From positions 186,001 through 250,000 of the forward strand of contig NZ_JACVAB010000004.1 in assembly GCF_014851585.1 (NCBI RefSeq): a stretch of DNA of 64,000 nt. Direction: 5' to 3'. Of the stretch, positions 1 to 8,486 are shown one piece after another (position 1 is the stretch's first letter; every line of letters starts with the position of its first letter). The notes below the pieces were generated by a model. That model was not told where the DNA came from, made no database searches, and saw only the letters and a program-made list of their open reading frames with translations. Source of the DNA: Agrobacterium sp. AGB01 (GTDB taxonomy: Bacteria; Pseudomonadota; Alphaproteobacteria; Rhizobiales; Rhizobiaceae). Both the position numbers and the translations under genes were made by a program.

Positions 1-277
1 GTGCTCCCAGCAACGGACGAGTTTGCAGGAATAGTGAGATGTATAACGAAGAAGTGAAAAAGATGTCGCCCTCCCGACACGGCAACGAAGTACGTCTAAT
101 CCACTTGAGGCGACGCAGGCGATTAGCCGACGGAATGAAACTGCTATGCTTGGGTTCGCGTGAGGCTTCCCTTAACCAATCAATTGCAGCAGCATTGCTT
201 TTTGGCTGCCCACTAAACATCGGCTAAGACCCCTGGCGTTTCGGACATCCTTGGAAGCAGAAACTGAGCGGACACAC
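1..277. other. No supported gene in the first 277 bases
   Basis: A 62-codon open frame at 39-227 has no recognisable domain, no convincing ribosome binding site and an arginine-rich composition typical of a chance frame. I see no tRNA, repeat or terminator. This is the 3' flank of the minus-strand ScpB-like gene. Confidence 0.5.
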
Positions 278-973
278 CTACTTTTCGTCTGCTTGCTGCA
301 TATTCTCGATCGCGGAGTCAGTCACCACAACAGCTGTCCTATTCAACAGGCCCGCGTCCTCAAGGGCTTCGATATCCGGTAAATCACGCAGTGTCTCAAA
401 CCCGAAAGCCGACAGAAAATATTTCGTCGTCACATACGTATATGGAGCGCCGGGCATGGGACTGCGCGGCCCGGTATCGAGTAAGCCGGCTCCTCGAATA
501 CTGGCAATCGTATCGCGCGAAATTTCCTTGCCGAAAATTTTGGAAAGCTCTCCACGCGTGATTGGCTGGAAATACCCAATTGCAATCAGCACCATGGCCT
601 CATGATGGGAGATAGCGGGTGCCAGCGCACGTGTCGGTGTTTTCGATGCCTTGATTGCATGCGCATAGGCCGGTTTGGTGCGGTACTGCCAGCCTCCAGC
701 CACGGAAACGATGTCATAGGGCCTCGGTTTCATTTCTGCACGCAGATCAGCAATCAGTTTATCAATGTCGCAGCCATTCCCCACAACGCGAGCCAGCGTT
801 TCACGGCGAACCGGTTCTGATGCGGCAAAAATGATTGCCTCGACGCGCATCATCCACTCTCGCCACCGGAACTCGACCGGCAAATGTTCCAGTTCGGTAT
901 CCAGCGGGATTTCAATCTTGCTGCTTGACCGCCTGTCGCGACGTTCTTTTTTGGCGGAGCCGTCAATCTCCAT
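278..973 (-). CDS. ScpB-like segregation/condensation protein (accessory copy)
   Basis: ScpB proteins are the double winged-helix kite subunits that bind ScpA and help SMC load on and compact DNA in the cytoplasm. The 231-residue product has the family pattern: a charged N-terminus, a first winged helix starting near EAIIFAASEPV, and a second ending in an ITRGELSKIFG...APYTYVTTKYFLSAFG stretch that matches the family's turn and wing. ATG at 973 is chosen because GGGA sits about 8 bases upstream; a TTG at 979 would overlap the upstream stop. The upstream neighbour is a DUF1403 gene, not scpA, which suggests an accessory or plasmid-borne version. Family is fairly sure; a role in segregation of this replicon is inference. 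Confidence 0.8.
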   Translation of the reverse strand: MEIDGSAKKERRDRRSSSKIEIPLDTELEHLPVEFRWREWMMRVEAIIFAASEPVRRETLARVVGNGCDIDKLIADLRAEMKPRPYDIVSVAGGWQYRTKPAYAHAIKASKTPTRALAPAISHHEAMVLIAIGYFQPITRGELSKIFGKEISRDTIASIRGAGLLDTGPRSPMPGAPYTYVTTKYFLSAFGFETLRDLPDIEALEDAGLLNRTAVVVTDSAIENMQQADEK

Positions 974-975
974 CG

Positions 976-1929
976 TCAAATCCCGTAAACCCGGAAGGTA
1001 GAGCGGCCAGAAAGCTCTCTCACGCCGCCCATGCTCTCCAACCGTTCGAAAAATCTGCTGCTTGCCCAGCGGGACAGGTCCGTGCCCGGCGCTGAGGCTG
1101 ATAGGGCATCTTCGCTCAAAAGCTGTCTGATGATCCGCTCTCCGCCCTTTGTACGAATGGTGGCAGAACTGGCTATCGTTCGGTCTGCGCGGCGGCCAAT
1201 CTCATTTGCCATCAGCAACACATCTTCCGTCCCGTGAACAAGCGCCATGGAGACCGCACGATTGAATCCCTGCTCTCCCGGGGCCAAACGTCCTTTGCCA
1301 GCGGAGGTCCGAAATGCACCGCTGTAGCGTTGGGCAAGAAGAAACGGAACTGGCAAATCCCAGCCAAGACGTTTCGCCAAAACCCAATCGCCCAGCCACC
1401 ACGCTAAAACCTCGACATCGGGGCGAACGGCATGAATTCTTGTCACCAATTCCGCCACAGCTATCGGTGCGGCCTGCGGTTTTTGCATGATCTCGTCGAT
1501 AAGGACAGGAAGGTCAGCAAGTGTGCTGTCCCAACGTAACGCAAAAAGATCCGTCAGGGATTGCAGGGTCTTGCTGCTGATAAAATCCACCCGCGTCTTC
1601 AGCATTCTGGTCGCCAGCAGGACGTTTCCGGCTGGCCCGGCATTGTCACCGGGTCGCACCATCAATACCGCGTCGCGCAAGGCGGCTTCTTCGGTCTCAC
1701 GGCCTAACATCTGGTTGGCCGAAATGGCACAGCGCAATGCAAGGCGGCTTCGCCAGCACCCTGTCCACGGGTGATCTTTTTTGATAAACCCATCCAGCGA
1801 GTTCAAAGCCGAACCCGCAAGAAAGGCCGCATCCGCTTCCGTCACGGCATTTTTCTTGTCGGAAGCCCAGGCCGGAATGATTGTGGGTGAATAGGCTACA
1901 GTCACACCCATGCGTGATGCTCTTTTCAT
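976..1929 (-). CDS. DUF1403 family protein
   Basis: A 317-residue protein of unknown function matching the DUF1403 pattern: an N-terminal segment EADAAFLAGSALNSLD, a middle helical region with LRDAVLMVRPGDNAGPAGN, and a C-terminal RWASSRFFERLESMGGVRELSGRSTFRVYGI that looks like a winged-helix DNA-binding end. No signal peptide or membrane segment. The family is known mainly from alphaproteobacteria and is often next to an scpB-like gene, as here (stop and start almost abut). The start is uncertain: ATG at 1929 lacks a good ribosome binding site, while ATG at 1911 has AAGAG upstream and would remove six residues. I cannot assign a biochemical role. Confidence 0.75.
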   Translation of the reverse strand: MKRASRMGVTVAYSPTIIPAWASDKKNAVTEADAAFLAGSALNSLDGFIKKDHPWTGCWRSRLALRCAISANQMLGRETEEAALRDAVLMVRPGDNAGPAGNVLLATRMLKTRVDFISSKTLQSLTDLFALRWDSTLADLPVLIDEIMQKPQAAPIAVAELVTRIHAVRPDVEVLAWWLGDWVLAKRLGWDLPVPFLLAQRYSGAFRTSAGKGRLAPGEQGFNRAVSMALVHGTEDVLLMANEIGRRADRTIASSATIRTKGGERIIRQLLSEDALSASAPGTDLSRWASSRFFERLESMGGVRELSGRSTFRVYGI

Positions 1930-2049
1930 CCGCAAAGGCTAACAGACAAGTGCACTTATTGCCATATGCGCGATAGTTTACGCACAGCATGTCTCAGATG
2001 GCATTTTTACCATTTTTGCCGGCAACGGCAAATCCTGTCGGCTGAGATT

Positions 2050-2943
2050 TCAGCTGAGCTGTTGCATGCGCCGCCACGCGGCGGGCGTCTGACCAGAGAC
2101 TTGCCGGAATGCTTTTGTCAGATGCGCCTGATCTGAAAAACCAAGTTGGGCTGCCACACCAGCCACGCTCAAGTCGCTCTCCAGCAGCATTTTTTGCGCC
2201 AGATCAATCCGTTTTCCAAGCTGCCATTGCAGCGGCGTCTTGCCCGTTGTCTGTTTGAAAACATTGGCAAACCAGCTTTCCGAAAGCCCGACAATATTGG
2301 CCATTTCCGCCACTGTCATTCGGCAGTCGTTGCGGGCGTTTACACCGTTGATCAGCTTGTTCATTTGCGCCTGTGTCAGCCGCCCGTTGGACGGTTCACA
2401 GACATCATCTGGAATATCGAGAAGGCCGGCAACAATGCTGCCAACAAGGCTTTCAGCATAGATCGCATGACGTGAAGGCGACGAGAGTTCATCAATCACC
2501 AGACCGGCCAACAGCTCAATCGAGCGAATGTCCTGAATCTCGACCGGGCTGCGCAGAGCTGTAAGTGCCGCTGATGTGCCGATTGATGGCGACAGGAACC
2601 GCAACAGCCGATCCTTGTGCAAGTGCAGATCAAGATGAGAAAACCGGTGCGTGCCGGTGAAGTTCGTCCACAATGGCACCCCGGCGGGCACGTAGATGGC
2701 GCGCATCATCGGACGATATTGCTGGACGTCGGCGCGGTCGCGGTTGGACATGTGGATATGAGACGACACGTCATTCAGAAAAATGACGATACGTGGATCA
2801 GGAGACAGGTAATAGGCACTGGCGCCATTTTGCCCTTCAGCATCCCAAAACACACTCATGATACCATCGAGGCCACGCCATTTGACCGGCGCCGTAACCT
2901 TGATGCCGTCTGTATGGCAAATCATCGAGTGCATGTATGTCAT
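2050..2943 (-). CDS. AraC-family transcriptional regulator
   Basis: The 297-residue protein has a C-terminal AraC/XylS DNA-binding domain over about its last 100 residues, with two helix-turn-helix units: MTVAEMANIVGLSESWFANVFKQTTG and LSVAGVAAQLGFSDQAHLTKAFRQ followed by the conserved end SGQTPAAWRR. The N-terminal 190 residues are a cupin-like effector domain. It is divergent from the transketolase operon across a 355-base gap, so it could act there, but that operon has its own SorC-type regulator. The N-terminus is uncertain: in-frame starts at 2943, 2934 and 2925 all lack a clear Shine-Dalgarno sequence. Confidence 0.85.
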   Translation of the reverse strand: MTYMHSMICHTDGIKVTAPVKWRGLDGIMSVFWDAEGQNGASAYYLSPDPRIVIFLNDVSSHIHMSNRDRADVQQYRPMMRAIYVPAGVPLWTNFTGTHRFSHLDLHLHKDRLLRFLSPSIGTSAALTALRSPVEIQDIRSIELLAGLVIDELSSPSRHAIYAESLVGSIVAGLLDIPDDVCEPSNGRLTQAQMNKLINGVNARNDCRMTVAEMANIVGLSESWFANVFKQTTGKTPLQWQLGKRIDLAQKMLLESDLSVAGVAAQLGFSDQAHLTKAFRQVSGQTPAAWRRMQQLS

Positions 2944-3234
2944 ATCAATTACATTCAACGTTTTTCATAAAACCGGCACAGACGTTAATTCGACCTCCAG
3001 GGCGTTTTCCAATACGGAGAACCGCCTCTCTAAGCTGCCATGCCATTACGGATTATCATGATAAAAATATTCATGTTTGAGTGCAATGGCAACTGTTTTA
3101 TCATTCAGCTGCCGACGGGGCCGCACGCATTGTCACTCAGTCCACCCATCTCAGAATATTTATTCACAAAAGGCTTTTAATTCTAGAAGCAAGCTAATAC
3201 GCGGTTGATAAGCGCGCTTGTGCGCGGTTAATGC

Positions 3235-3263
3235 TTGACTTATTGCCTAAATGTGAAAATATA
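3235..3263 (+). promoter_or_regulatory. Candidate sigma70-type promoter of the transketolase operon
   Basis: TTGACT at 3235-3240 and AATATA at 3258-3263 are separated by 17 bases. The -10 match is imperfect in an AT-rich setting, so its exact position could shift by one or two bases. Confidence 0.5.
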
Positions 3264-3285
3264 TTGATAAGTGAATATATATTCA
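3254..3285. promoter_or_regulatory. Tandem AT-rich palindromes, candidate SorC operator
   Basis: TGAATATATATTCA at 3272-3285 is a perfect 14-base palindrome. TGAAAATATATTGA at 3254-3267 is the same sequence with two changes, and the two start 18 bases apart. They overlap the candidate -10 and lie 14 bases before the first codon of the operon. SorC-type regulators bind as tetramers to paired sites, so the regulator at 6655-7605 is the natural candidate ligand; that link is inference. Confidence 0.5.
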
Positions 3286-3298
3286 ATATGAGGATTTC

Positions 3299-4108
3299 AT
3301 GCAGCCGAATGATCTCGAACATATCGCCCGACAAATTCGCCTTCGCGATCTTCAGGCCGTTTTCGAAGCCGGAGCTGGTCATATTGGCGGAGAAATGTCG
3401 GCCATCGACGTTTTGACGGCCCTCTATTTCCGGGTTCTGCGTATTTGGCCGGATCAGCCCAAACACCCTGAGCGCGACCGTTTTGTACTTTCCAAGGGCC
3501 ATGTTGCCTTGGCGCTTTATGTCACGCTGGCCAAACGAGGTTTCATTCCGGAAGCGGAAATCAGCACGTTTCTCAAGCCACATTCGCGCCTGAACGGTCA
3601 CCCGAATTGCAACAAGGTTCCGGGCGTAGAAACTAACACGGGGCCATTGGGCCATGGCCTACCGGTCGCCGTCGGCATGGCCAAGGCAGCCAAGATAACA
3701 GGCGCGAAGTATCACACCTATGTCCTGACAGGTGATGGCGAGATGCAGGAAGGTTCAAACTGGGAAGCTATCGCTTCGGCAGCACAGTTCGGCCTTGATA
3801 ACCTGACCCTGATCATCGATCATAACCGCTTCCAGCAGGGTGCCGCTCTCAAGGACACCAACAATCTGGCGCCCTTTGCGTCCAAACTCCAGGCATTTGG
3901 CTGGACCGTTTCCGAAATCAACGGAAATGTCATGAACGAGATTGTACCAGCGCTGGAAAAACGCGGTAACCAACCGCATTGCATCGTCGCCCATACCAAC
4001 AAGGGCCACGGCATCTCCTTCATGCAGGATACCGTCGACTGGCATCACAAGGTGCCAAATGCAGAACAGTTTAAAATCGCCTTGGCTGAGCTTTCGGAGA
4101 CGCTGTGA
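3299..4108 (+). CDS. Transketolase, N-terminal (ThDP-binding) subunit
   Basis: This 269-residue protein is the N-terminal half of a split transketolase, which moves a two-carbon ketol unit between sugar phosphates using thiamine diphosphate. It shows AGHIGGEMS (26-34), SKGH (65-68), TGPLGHGL with His119, and the ThDP/Mg motif TGDGEMQEG (144-152). A single-chain transketolase is about 660 residues; here the rest is the next gene, whose ATG overlaps this stop by one base (TGATG). GAGGA at 3290-3294 supports the start. Such split enzymes are common in catabolic operons of this group and are distinct from the housekeeping enzyme. The kinase downstream suggests action on a ketose phosphate. Confidence 0.92.
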   Translation: MQPNDLEHIARQIRLRDLQAVFEAGAGHIGGEMSAIDVLTALYFRVLRIWPDQPKHPERDRFVLSKGHVALALYVTLAKRGFIPEAEISTFLKPHSRLNGHPNCNKVPGVETNTGPLGHGLPVAVGMAKAAKITGAKYHTYVLTGDGEMQEGSNWEAIASAAQFGLDNLTLIIDHNRFQQGAALKDTNNLAPFASKLQAFGWTVSEINGNVMNEIVPALEKRGNQPHCIVAHTNKGHGISFMQDTVDWHHKVPNAEQFKIALAELSETL

Positions 4109-5076
4109 TGAACGCTGTAACACCTTCTCCAAAACTGCATGATTGCCGCGACGCCTTTGTCGCCGTGCTCGAGCGCCTAGGCGCAGAAAACTCCAGGATC
4201 GTTGCCGTCTGTAACGACTCTGTCGGCTCCTCAAAACTTGGCGGCTTCAAAGCCAAATGGCCGGAACGCCTCGTCAACGTCGGCATTGCCGAACAGAACA
4301 TGGTTGGCGTTGGTGCTGGCCTCGCCAATGGTGGCCTTTTGCCATTCGTTTGTGGCGCGGCCTGCTTCCTGACCGGCCGTTCGCTTGAACAGATCAAGGC
4401 TGATATTGCCTATTCCAATGCCAATGTGAAGCTGATCGGTATTTCCTCCGGCATGGCCTACGGCGAACTCGGCCCGACACATCATTCGATTGAAGATTTT
4501 GCCTGGACGCGCGTTCTTCCGAACCTTCCGGTCATCGCACCATGCGATTCCATCGAAACTGCTGCTGCGGTCGAGTGGGCTGCCAATTTCGATGGTCCAG
4601 TTTTCCTGCGTCTGTCGCGTGTCGGCGTACCGGATTTGCTACCCGCCAATCACACATTCGAGCTGGGCAAGGCGAATCTGTTGCGGGATGGCGATGCAAT
4701 CACTTTGATCGCCAACGGCACGCTCACCCACCGTATGGTAAAAGCCGCCGAGCTTCTGGACGCGAAGGGAATTGAAGCCCGGGTGTTGAACATGGCAACC
4801 GTTCGCCCCCTCGATGTCGATGCCATTGTTAAGGCGGCTCATGATACAGGTGCCATCCTGACGGCCGAAGAACATTCTGTGTATGGCGGTCTTGGCTCTG
4901 CCATTGCCGAATGCGTAGTGACTGAGGCACCTGTGCCTATGAAGATCCTTGGCGTTCCCGGTGTTTTTGCACCGACCGGCTCCGCAGAATTCCTGCTGGA
5001 TGAATTCGGAATGTCACCCGCCGCCATCGCAGACGCAGCCGTTGCGCTGATTACACGGAAGCCTTCACAGGCGTGA
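4108..5076 (+). CDS. Transketolase, C-terminal subunit
   Basis: The 322-residue partner of the preceding subunit carries the pyrimidine-binding and C-terminal domains. VGIAEQNMVGVGAGLA (58-73) contains the glutamate (E62) that activates the thiazolium of ThDP in the partner chain; the C-terminal third has the Rossmann-like domain typical of transketolase C-termini (LNMATVRPLD, TAEEHSVYGGLGSAI). Start at ATG 4108 rather than the in-frame GTG at 4105, because it overlaps the upstream stop as in coupled genes. The product should form a heterotetramer with the N-terminal subunit. The exact donor ketose cannot be read from the sequence. Confidence 0.92.
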   Translation: MNAVTPSPKLHDCRDAFVAVLERLGAENSRIVAVCNDSVGSSKLGGFKAKWPERLVNVGIAEQNMVGVGAGLANGGLLPFVCGAACFLTGRSLEQIKADIAYSNANVKLIGISSGMAYGELGPTHHSIEDFAWTRVLPNLPVIAPCDSIETAAAVEWAANFDGPVFLRLSRVGVPDLLPANHTFELGKANLLRDGDAITLIANGTLTHRMVKAAELLDAKGIEARVLNMATVRPLDVDAIVKAAHDTGAILTAEEHSVYGGLGSAIAECVVTEAPVPMKILGVPGVFAPTGSAEFLLDEFGMSPAAIADAAVALITRKPSQA

Positions 5077-5098
5077 GTTGCCGTCCCTAAATTCAATG

Positions 5099-5131
5099 CC
5101 GGGCAGATCTTGGTCGAAGCCAACTGCCCGG
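5099..5131 (+). terminator. Intercistronic hairpin after the transketolase genes
   Basis: CCGGGCAG at 5099-5106 pairs with CTGCCCGG at 5124-5131, and TTGG/CCAA (5110-5113/5120-5123) extends the helix above a 3-base bulge. No T-run follows, so it is more likely an RNA stability or processing hairpin than a full terminator between the transketolase and kinase genes. Confidence 0.5.
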
Positions 5132-5159
5132 TCCTTGATGCCCCTCGACCGGAGCTGCC

Positions 5160-6632
5160 ATGACGACGACTGCCATTCTCGCCATTGACCAGGGCACAAC
5201 AAATTCGAAGGCCGTGCTTGTTTCCACGGCAGGCGAAATCCTGTCGCGTGGCTCATCACCTGTCGGCATCGAGCACCCCCAGCCCGGTTGGGTTGAGCAA
5301 AGTCCCGTCAGATTATGGGTATCCGTGCAGGAAGCAATCGACCGCTGTATTCAGGCGATTCCCGATGTCGAGATCATCGGCATTGCAATTTCCAACCAGC
5401 GCGAATCCGTCACCATCTGGGATGCGCAAACAGGCGAACCTCTGGGTCCGGTGGTCAGTTGGCAGTGCCGCCGCACCGCTGCGACCTGCAGCGCGTTGAT
5501 TGCCGCCGGACATGCGCCGCGCGTGCAGACACTGACGGGCTTGCCGATTGACCCGATGTTCCCTGGCCCGAAAATGAAATGGCTTCTGGATCGGGCACCA
5601 GCAGGACATAACGTAAAACTGGGAACCATCGATGCCTGGCTGATCCATTGCTTTACCGGCGGCGCGGTCCACGCATGTGATGCAGCCAATGCCGCCCGCA
5701 GCCAGCTCTATGATCTCAACGGCCAAGTCTGGAGCGACGAACTGTGCACCCTGTTTGGTGTTCCCAAGTCCGCACTACCGGAAGTTCGCGATAGCGCCGC
5801 GCATTTTGGCGTCACCAGCAATGTGCCGGGTCTTAAGGACGGCATTCCGATTGCCGCCGCCATTGGCGACAGCCATGCCGCATTGTTCGGCCATGGCGCG
5901 TTTAATCCCGGCGATGGCAAGGCAACCTTCGGCACAGGGTCGTCGATCATGACCACCCTTCCCGGCTTCATTGCGCCTCAACAAGGTATCACCACGACCA
6001 TTGCGTGGTCGATTGCTGGCAAACCGACCTATGCTTTTGAGGGCAATATTCTGGTTTCGGCCGCTTCTCTTCCATGGATGGTCGACATGCTAGGCCTTCC
6101 CGATGTGCAGGCACTGACCGAACTTGCCGCGACGGCCGCCCCCGGCGGACCCGGTTTCGTTCCAGCCTTTGTCGGGCTTGGCGCGCCCTACTGGCATTCC
6201 GATGCACGCGCATTGTTTTCTGGCATGACCTTCAACACGACGCGGGCGCAGATGGCGCGTTCAGTCACCGATTCCATCGCCTTTCAGGTGCATGACGTAT
6301 TCAAAGCCATGGCCTCGCAGTCGCAGACACCAATGGGTCGTCTCTACGTTGATGGCGGTCCAAGCCAGAACATTTTCCTGATGCAATGCGTGGCCGATGT
6401 TCTGGACCGGTCGATCATTCAATGTGATGCGCCAGAGGCGTCAGCACTGGGTGCCGCTTATCTTGCCGGCCTTTCACTGGGTGTGTGGTCGGATCTGGCA
6501 GCCATCAGTGCGCTGCCACGCAACAGCAATACAATCACCCCACGGAGCTCCGATGTTATGGATCGCCTGCATGTCTGGCAGGACGCAATCTATCGCTCGA
6601 CCGTGTCCGTCCCTTCATCTATGAGTGAATAA
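5160..6632 (+). CDS. FGGY-family carbohydrate kinase
   Basis: A 490-residue cytoplasmic kinase of the FGGY family (glycerol, xylulose, ribulose and related kinases), expected to phosphorylate a ketose or polyol with ATP. Two actin-like domains are visible: phosphate 1 motif AIDQGTTNSKAV (8-19), WQCRRT (101-106), the catalytic aspartate in GDSHA (D237), FGTGSS (257-262), and the C-terminal nucleotide motif YVDGGPSQNIFLMQ (396-409). DQGTT and GDSHA resemble both glycerol and pentulose kinases, so the substrate is open. Placement after a split transketolase favours a ketose that becomes a transketolase donor once phosphorylated, for example apulose or another branched or short-chain ketose. Confidence 0.9.
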   Translation: MTTTAILAIDQGTTNSKAVLVSTAGEILSRGSSPVGIEHPQPGWVEQSPVRLWVSVQEAIDRCIQAIPDVEIIGIAISNQRESVTIWDAQTGEPLGPVVSWQCRRTAATCSALIAAGHAPRVQTLTGLPIDPMFPGPKMKWLLDRAPAGHNVKLGTIDAWLIHCFTGGAVHACDAANAARSQLYDLNGQVWSDELCTLFGVPKSALPEVRDSAAHFGVTSNVPGLKDGIPIAAAIGDSHAALFGHGAFNPGDGKATFGTGSSIMTTLPGFIAPQQGITTTIAWSIAGKPTYAFEGNILVSAASLPWMVDMLGLPDVQALTELAATAAPGGPGFVPAFVGLGAPYWHSDARALFSGMTFNTTRAQMARSVTDSIAFQVHDVFKAMASQSQTPMGRLYVDGGPSQNIFLMQCVADVLDRSIIQCDAPEASALGAAYLAGLSLGVWSDLAAISALPRNSNTITPRSSDVMDRLHVWQDAIYRSTVSVPSSMSE

Positions 6633-6654
6633 AAATTCACTGCCGGAGGTTTGC

Positions 6655-7605
6655 ATGGCACGGCTCAATGAGCTGCGACTGATCGCCCGAATTGCCCAGA
6701 TGTACCATATCGAAGGCAAAAGGCAGTCCGAAATTGCTGAAATCATGCATATGTCTCAGGCAACCGTGTCGCGCATGCTGAAGCGTGCCGAGCAGGAAGA
6801 TATCGTTCGCACGACGGTAATTCCACCAGCTGGTACCTTCGCAGAGCTCGAAGACGCCCTTCGTGATCGCTACGGCCTGACCGAAGCCATTGTTATCGAC
6901 TGTTCGGAAGATCGTGACAGCGCCATTACCGCGCGCATTGGCGAAGCAGCCGCACATTTTCTGGAGGTCACCCTTCAGCCGGATGAAATCATCGGTGTCT
7001 CAAGCTGGAGCCAGACCATTCTGCGGATGGTGGACAACATTCATCCGCTAAAAAACGCAAAGGCCAAATACATTGTGCAGGTACTTGGTGGCATGGGCGA
7101 TGCGTCAGTGCAAACCCATGCGACACAGTTGACCGCGCGTCTTGCCCGGCTGACCGGTGGCGAACCGCGCCTTCTCCTCGTACAAGGCATCACCTCATCG
7201 CGAGAAGCAAAGCTCGTCATGCTGGCCGACCCGGTTGTGCGTGAAACCATGGACCTTTTCAGCCGCCTTAGCCTCGCCATTGTCGGCATTGGCGCCGTCG
7301 AACCGTCAGAACTTCTGGCCCGGTCCGGCAATATCTTCTCGCCGCAGGAGATGGCCATGCTGCACGATGCTGGCGCAGTTGGCGAGATTTCCTACCGCTT
7401 CTACGACAAGGACGGCAAACCGGTGGAAACACCACTCAATGATCGGGTTATCGGCCTTTCACTCGAAGAGCTGCGTAAGACCAATCGCGTCATGGCACTG
7501 GCCGGTGGAGAGTCCAAGACCGAAGCCATTGCCGGCGCGTTGAAACTTGGCGTCATAGACGTGCTGGTCACCGACAAGTTTACCGCCGCTCGTCTGACAA
7601 ATTGA
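6655..7605 (+). CDS. SorC/DeoR-type sugar-binding transcriptional regulator
   Basis: The 316-residue protein has an N-terminal helix-turn-helix (MYHIEGKRQSEIAEIMHMSQATVSRM, about 16-41) followed by a C-terminal phosphosugar-binding domain of the SorC family (for example VIGVSSWSQTILRMV and the end ALAGGESKTEAIAGAL), which has a sugar-isomerase-like fold. ATG at 6655 is chosen over a GTG at 6625 because GGAGG at 6645-6649 precedes it and the HTH begins at once. It closes the transketolase-kinase operon and probably senses the phosphorylated sugar, acting at the paired palindromes at 3254-3285. Confidence 0.88.
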   Translation: MARLNELRLIARIAQMYHIEGKRQSEIAEIMHMSQATVSRMLKRAEQEDIVRTTVIPPAGTFAELEDALRDRYGLTEAIVIDCSEDRDSAITARIGEAAAHFLEVTLQPDEIIGVSSWSQTILRMVDNIHPLKNAKAKYIVQVLGGMGDASVQTHATQLTARLARLTGGEPRLLLVQGITSSREAKLVMLADPVVRETMDLFSRLSLAIVGIGAVEPSELLARSGNIFSPQEMAMLHDAGAVGEISYRFYDKDGKPVETPLNDRVIGLSLEELRKTNRVMALAGGESKTEAIAGALKLGVIDVLVTDKFTAARLTN

Positions 7606-7630
7606 GATTTTTCAGAGCGGTTGCAACGGT

Positions 7631-8440
7631 TTATAGCGCCAGCGCCACCAGCCTGCCGGTGGCCGGATGCGTGATGACATCCATTGAAACGCCGTAGATT
7701 TTTTGCAGGGCTTGCGATGTCATGATCTCATCCGGGCTGCCGCGGGCAATCAGCTTGCCGGAATGAAGTGCGATAATGTCGTCGCAGAAGCGGGCGGCCA
7801 TGTTGACGTCGTGCAGCACCACGACAACACCGAGACCCTTTTCATGCGAGAGACGCTGAACAAGTGACAGCACCTCAATCTGGTGCGCCACATCGAGCGC
7901 TGAAATTGGCTCATCCAGCAGCAGGCAATGTGCGTCCTGGGCAACCAGCATCGCCAGCCACACCCGTTGGCGTTCACCACCAGACAGCGTATCGACAAGC
8001 CGGTCAAGGAATGGGCCGATATCTGTCAGCTCAATTGCCTCATCGACCTTTTTTTGATCAACATTGCTGAACCGACCAAGCGCCCCGTGCCATGGGTAAC
8101 GACCAAGAGCCACCAGTTCCCGCACCAGCATGCCCGATGCTGGCGGTGTATTTTGCGGCAGGTAAGCAAGCCCTCGGGCAAACTCGCGATTACCCCACTC
8201 CGACAGTGGCTTTCCACAGAAGGAAACATCGCCGCCGGTCGGGTTTTGCAGACGGGCAAGGATTTTCAGCAGCGTCGATTTGCCGGAGCCATTGTGACCG
8301 ATCAGACCAACGGTTCGTTTCGCGGGCAGCGACAAGGTCAAGGGATGCAACAACGTTCTGCCCTGTAAAGACAGCGATACATCCTTTAATGAAAACAAGG
8401 GAGAAGCCTCATCGTTTTGCGATGTAACAACACTGTTCAT
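7631..8440 (-). CDS. fhuC: Iron(III)-siderophore ABC importer ATPase, FhuC type
   Basis: A 269-residue ABC ATPase that powers ferric hydroxamate uptake through the inner membrane. Walker A GHNGSGKST (48-56), signature LSGGERQRV (152-160), Walker B LLLDEP (173-178) and the switch histidine in VVLHDVN are all intact. The spacing and sequence (LPQNTPPASGMLVRELVALGRYPWHG) are those of the FepC/FhuC branch of vitamin B12 and siderophore ATPases. It is the last gene of a receptor-FhuD-FhuB-FhuC series on the minus strand, 46 bases after the permease. Confidence 0.9.
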   Translation of the reverse strand: MNSVVTSQNDEASPLFSLKDVSLSLQGRTLLHPLTLSLPAKRTVGLIGHNGSGKSTLLKILARLQNPTGGDVSFCGKPLSEWGNREFARGLAYLPQNTPPASGMLVRELVALGRYPWHGALGRFSNVDQKKVDEAIELTDIGPFLDRLVDTLSGGERQRVWLAMLVAQDAHCLLLDEPISALDVAHQIEVLSLVQRLSHEKGLGVVVVLHDVNMAARFCDDIIALHSGKLIARGSPDEIMTSQALQKIYGVSMDVITHPATGRLVALAL

Positions 8441-8486
8441 GCCCCTGCTCCTCTCGTTACCGCATACATAATCGCAATCACATTTG

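Larger units (their letters stand above)
2944..3298. promoter_or_regulatory. Divergent control region, AraC gene / transketolase operon
   Basis: This gap contains no gene. It is AT-rich, drops sharply in GC relative to its flanks towards 3300, and holds a candidate promoter and two near-identical AT-rich palindromes for the plus-strand operon (listed separately). The half facing the AraC gene shows no clear element. Confidence 0.6.

Noticed and set aside
39..227. 62-codon open frame near the window start
   Set aside because: No domain, no Shine-Dalgarno sequence, and an unusual composition (four arginines in a row); likely chance.
3194..3655. 153-codon minus-strand open frame across the transketolase promoter
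   Set aside because: It runs over the promoter, operator and start of a clear transketolase subunit and has no family features.
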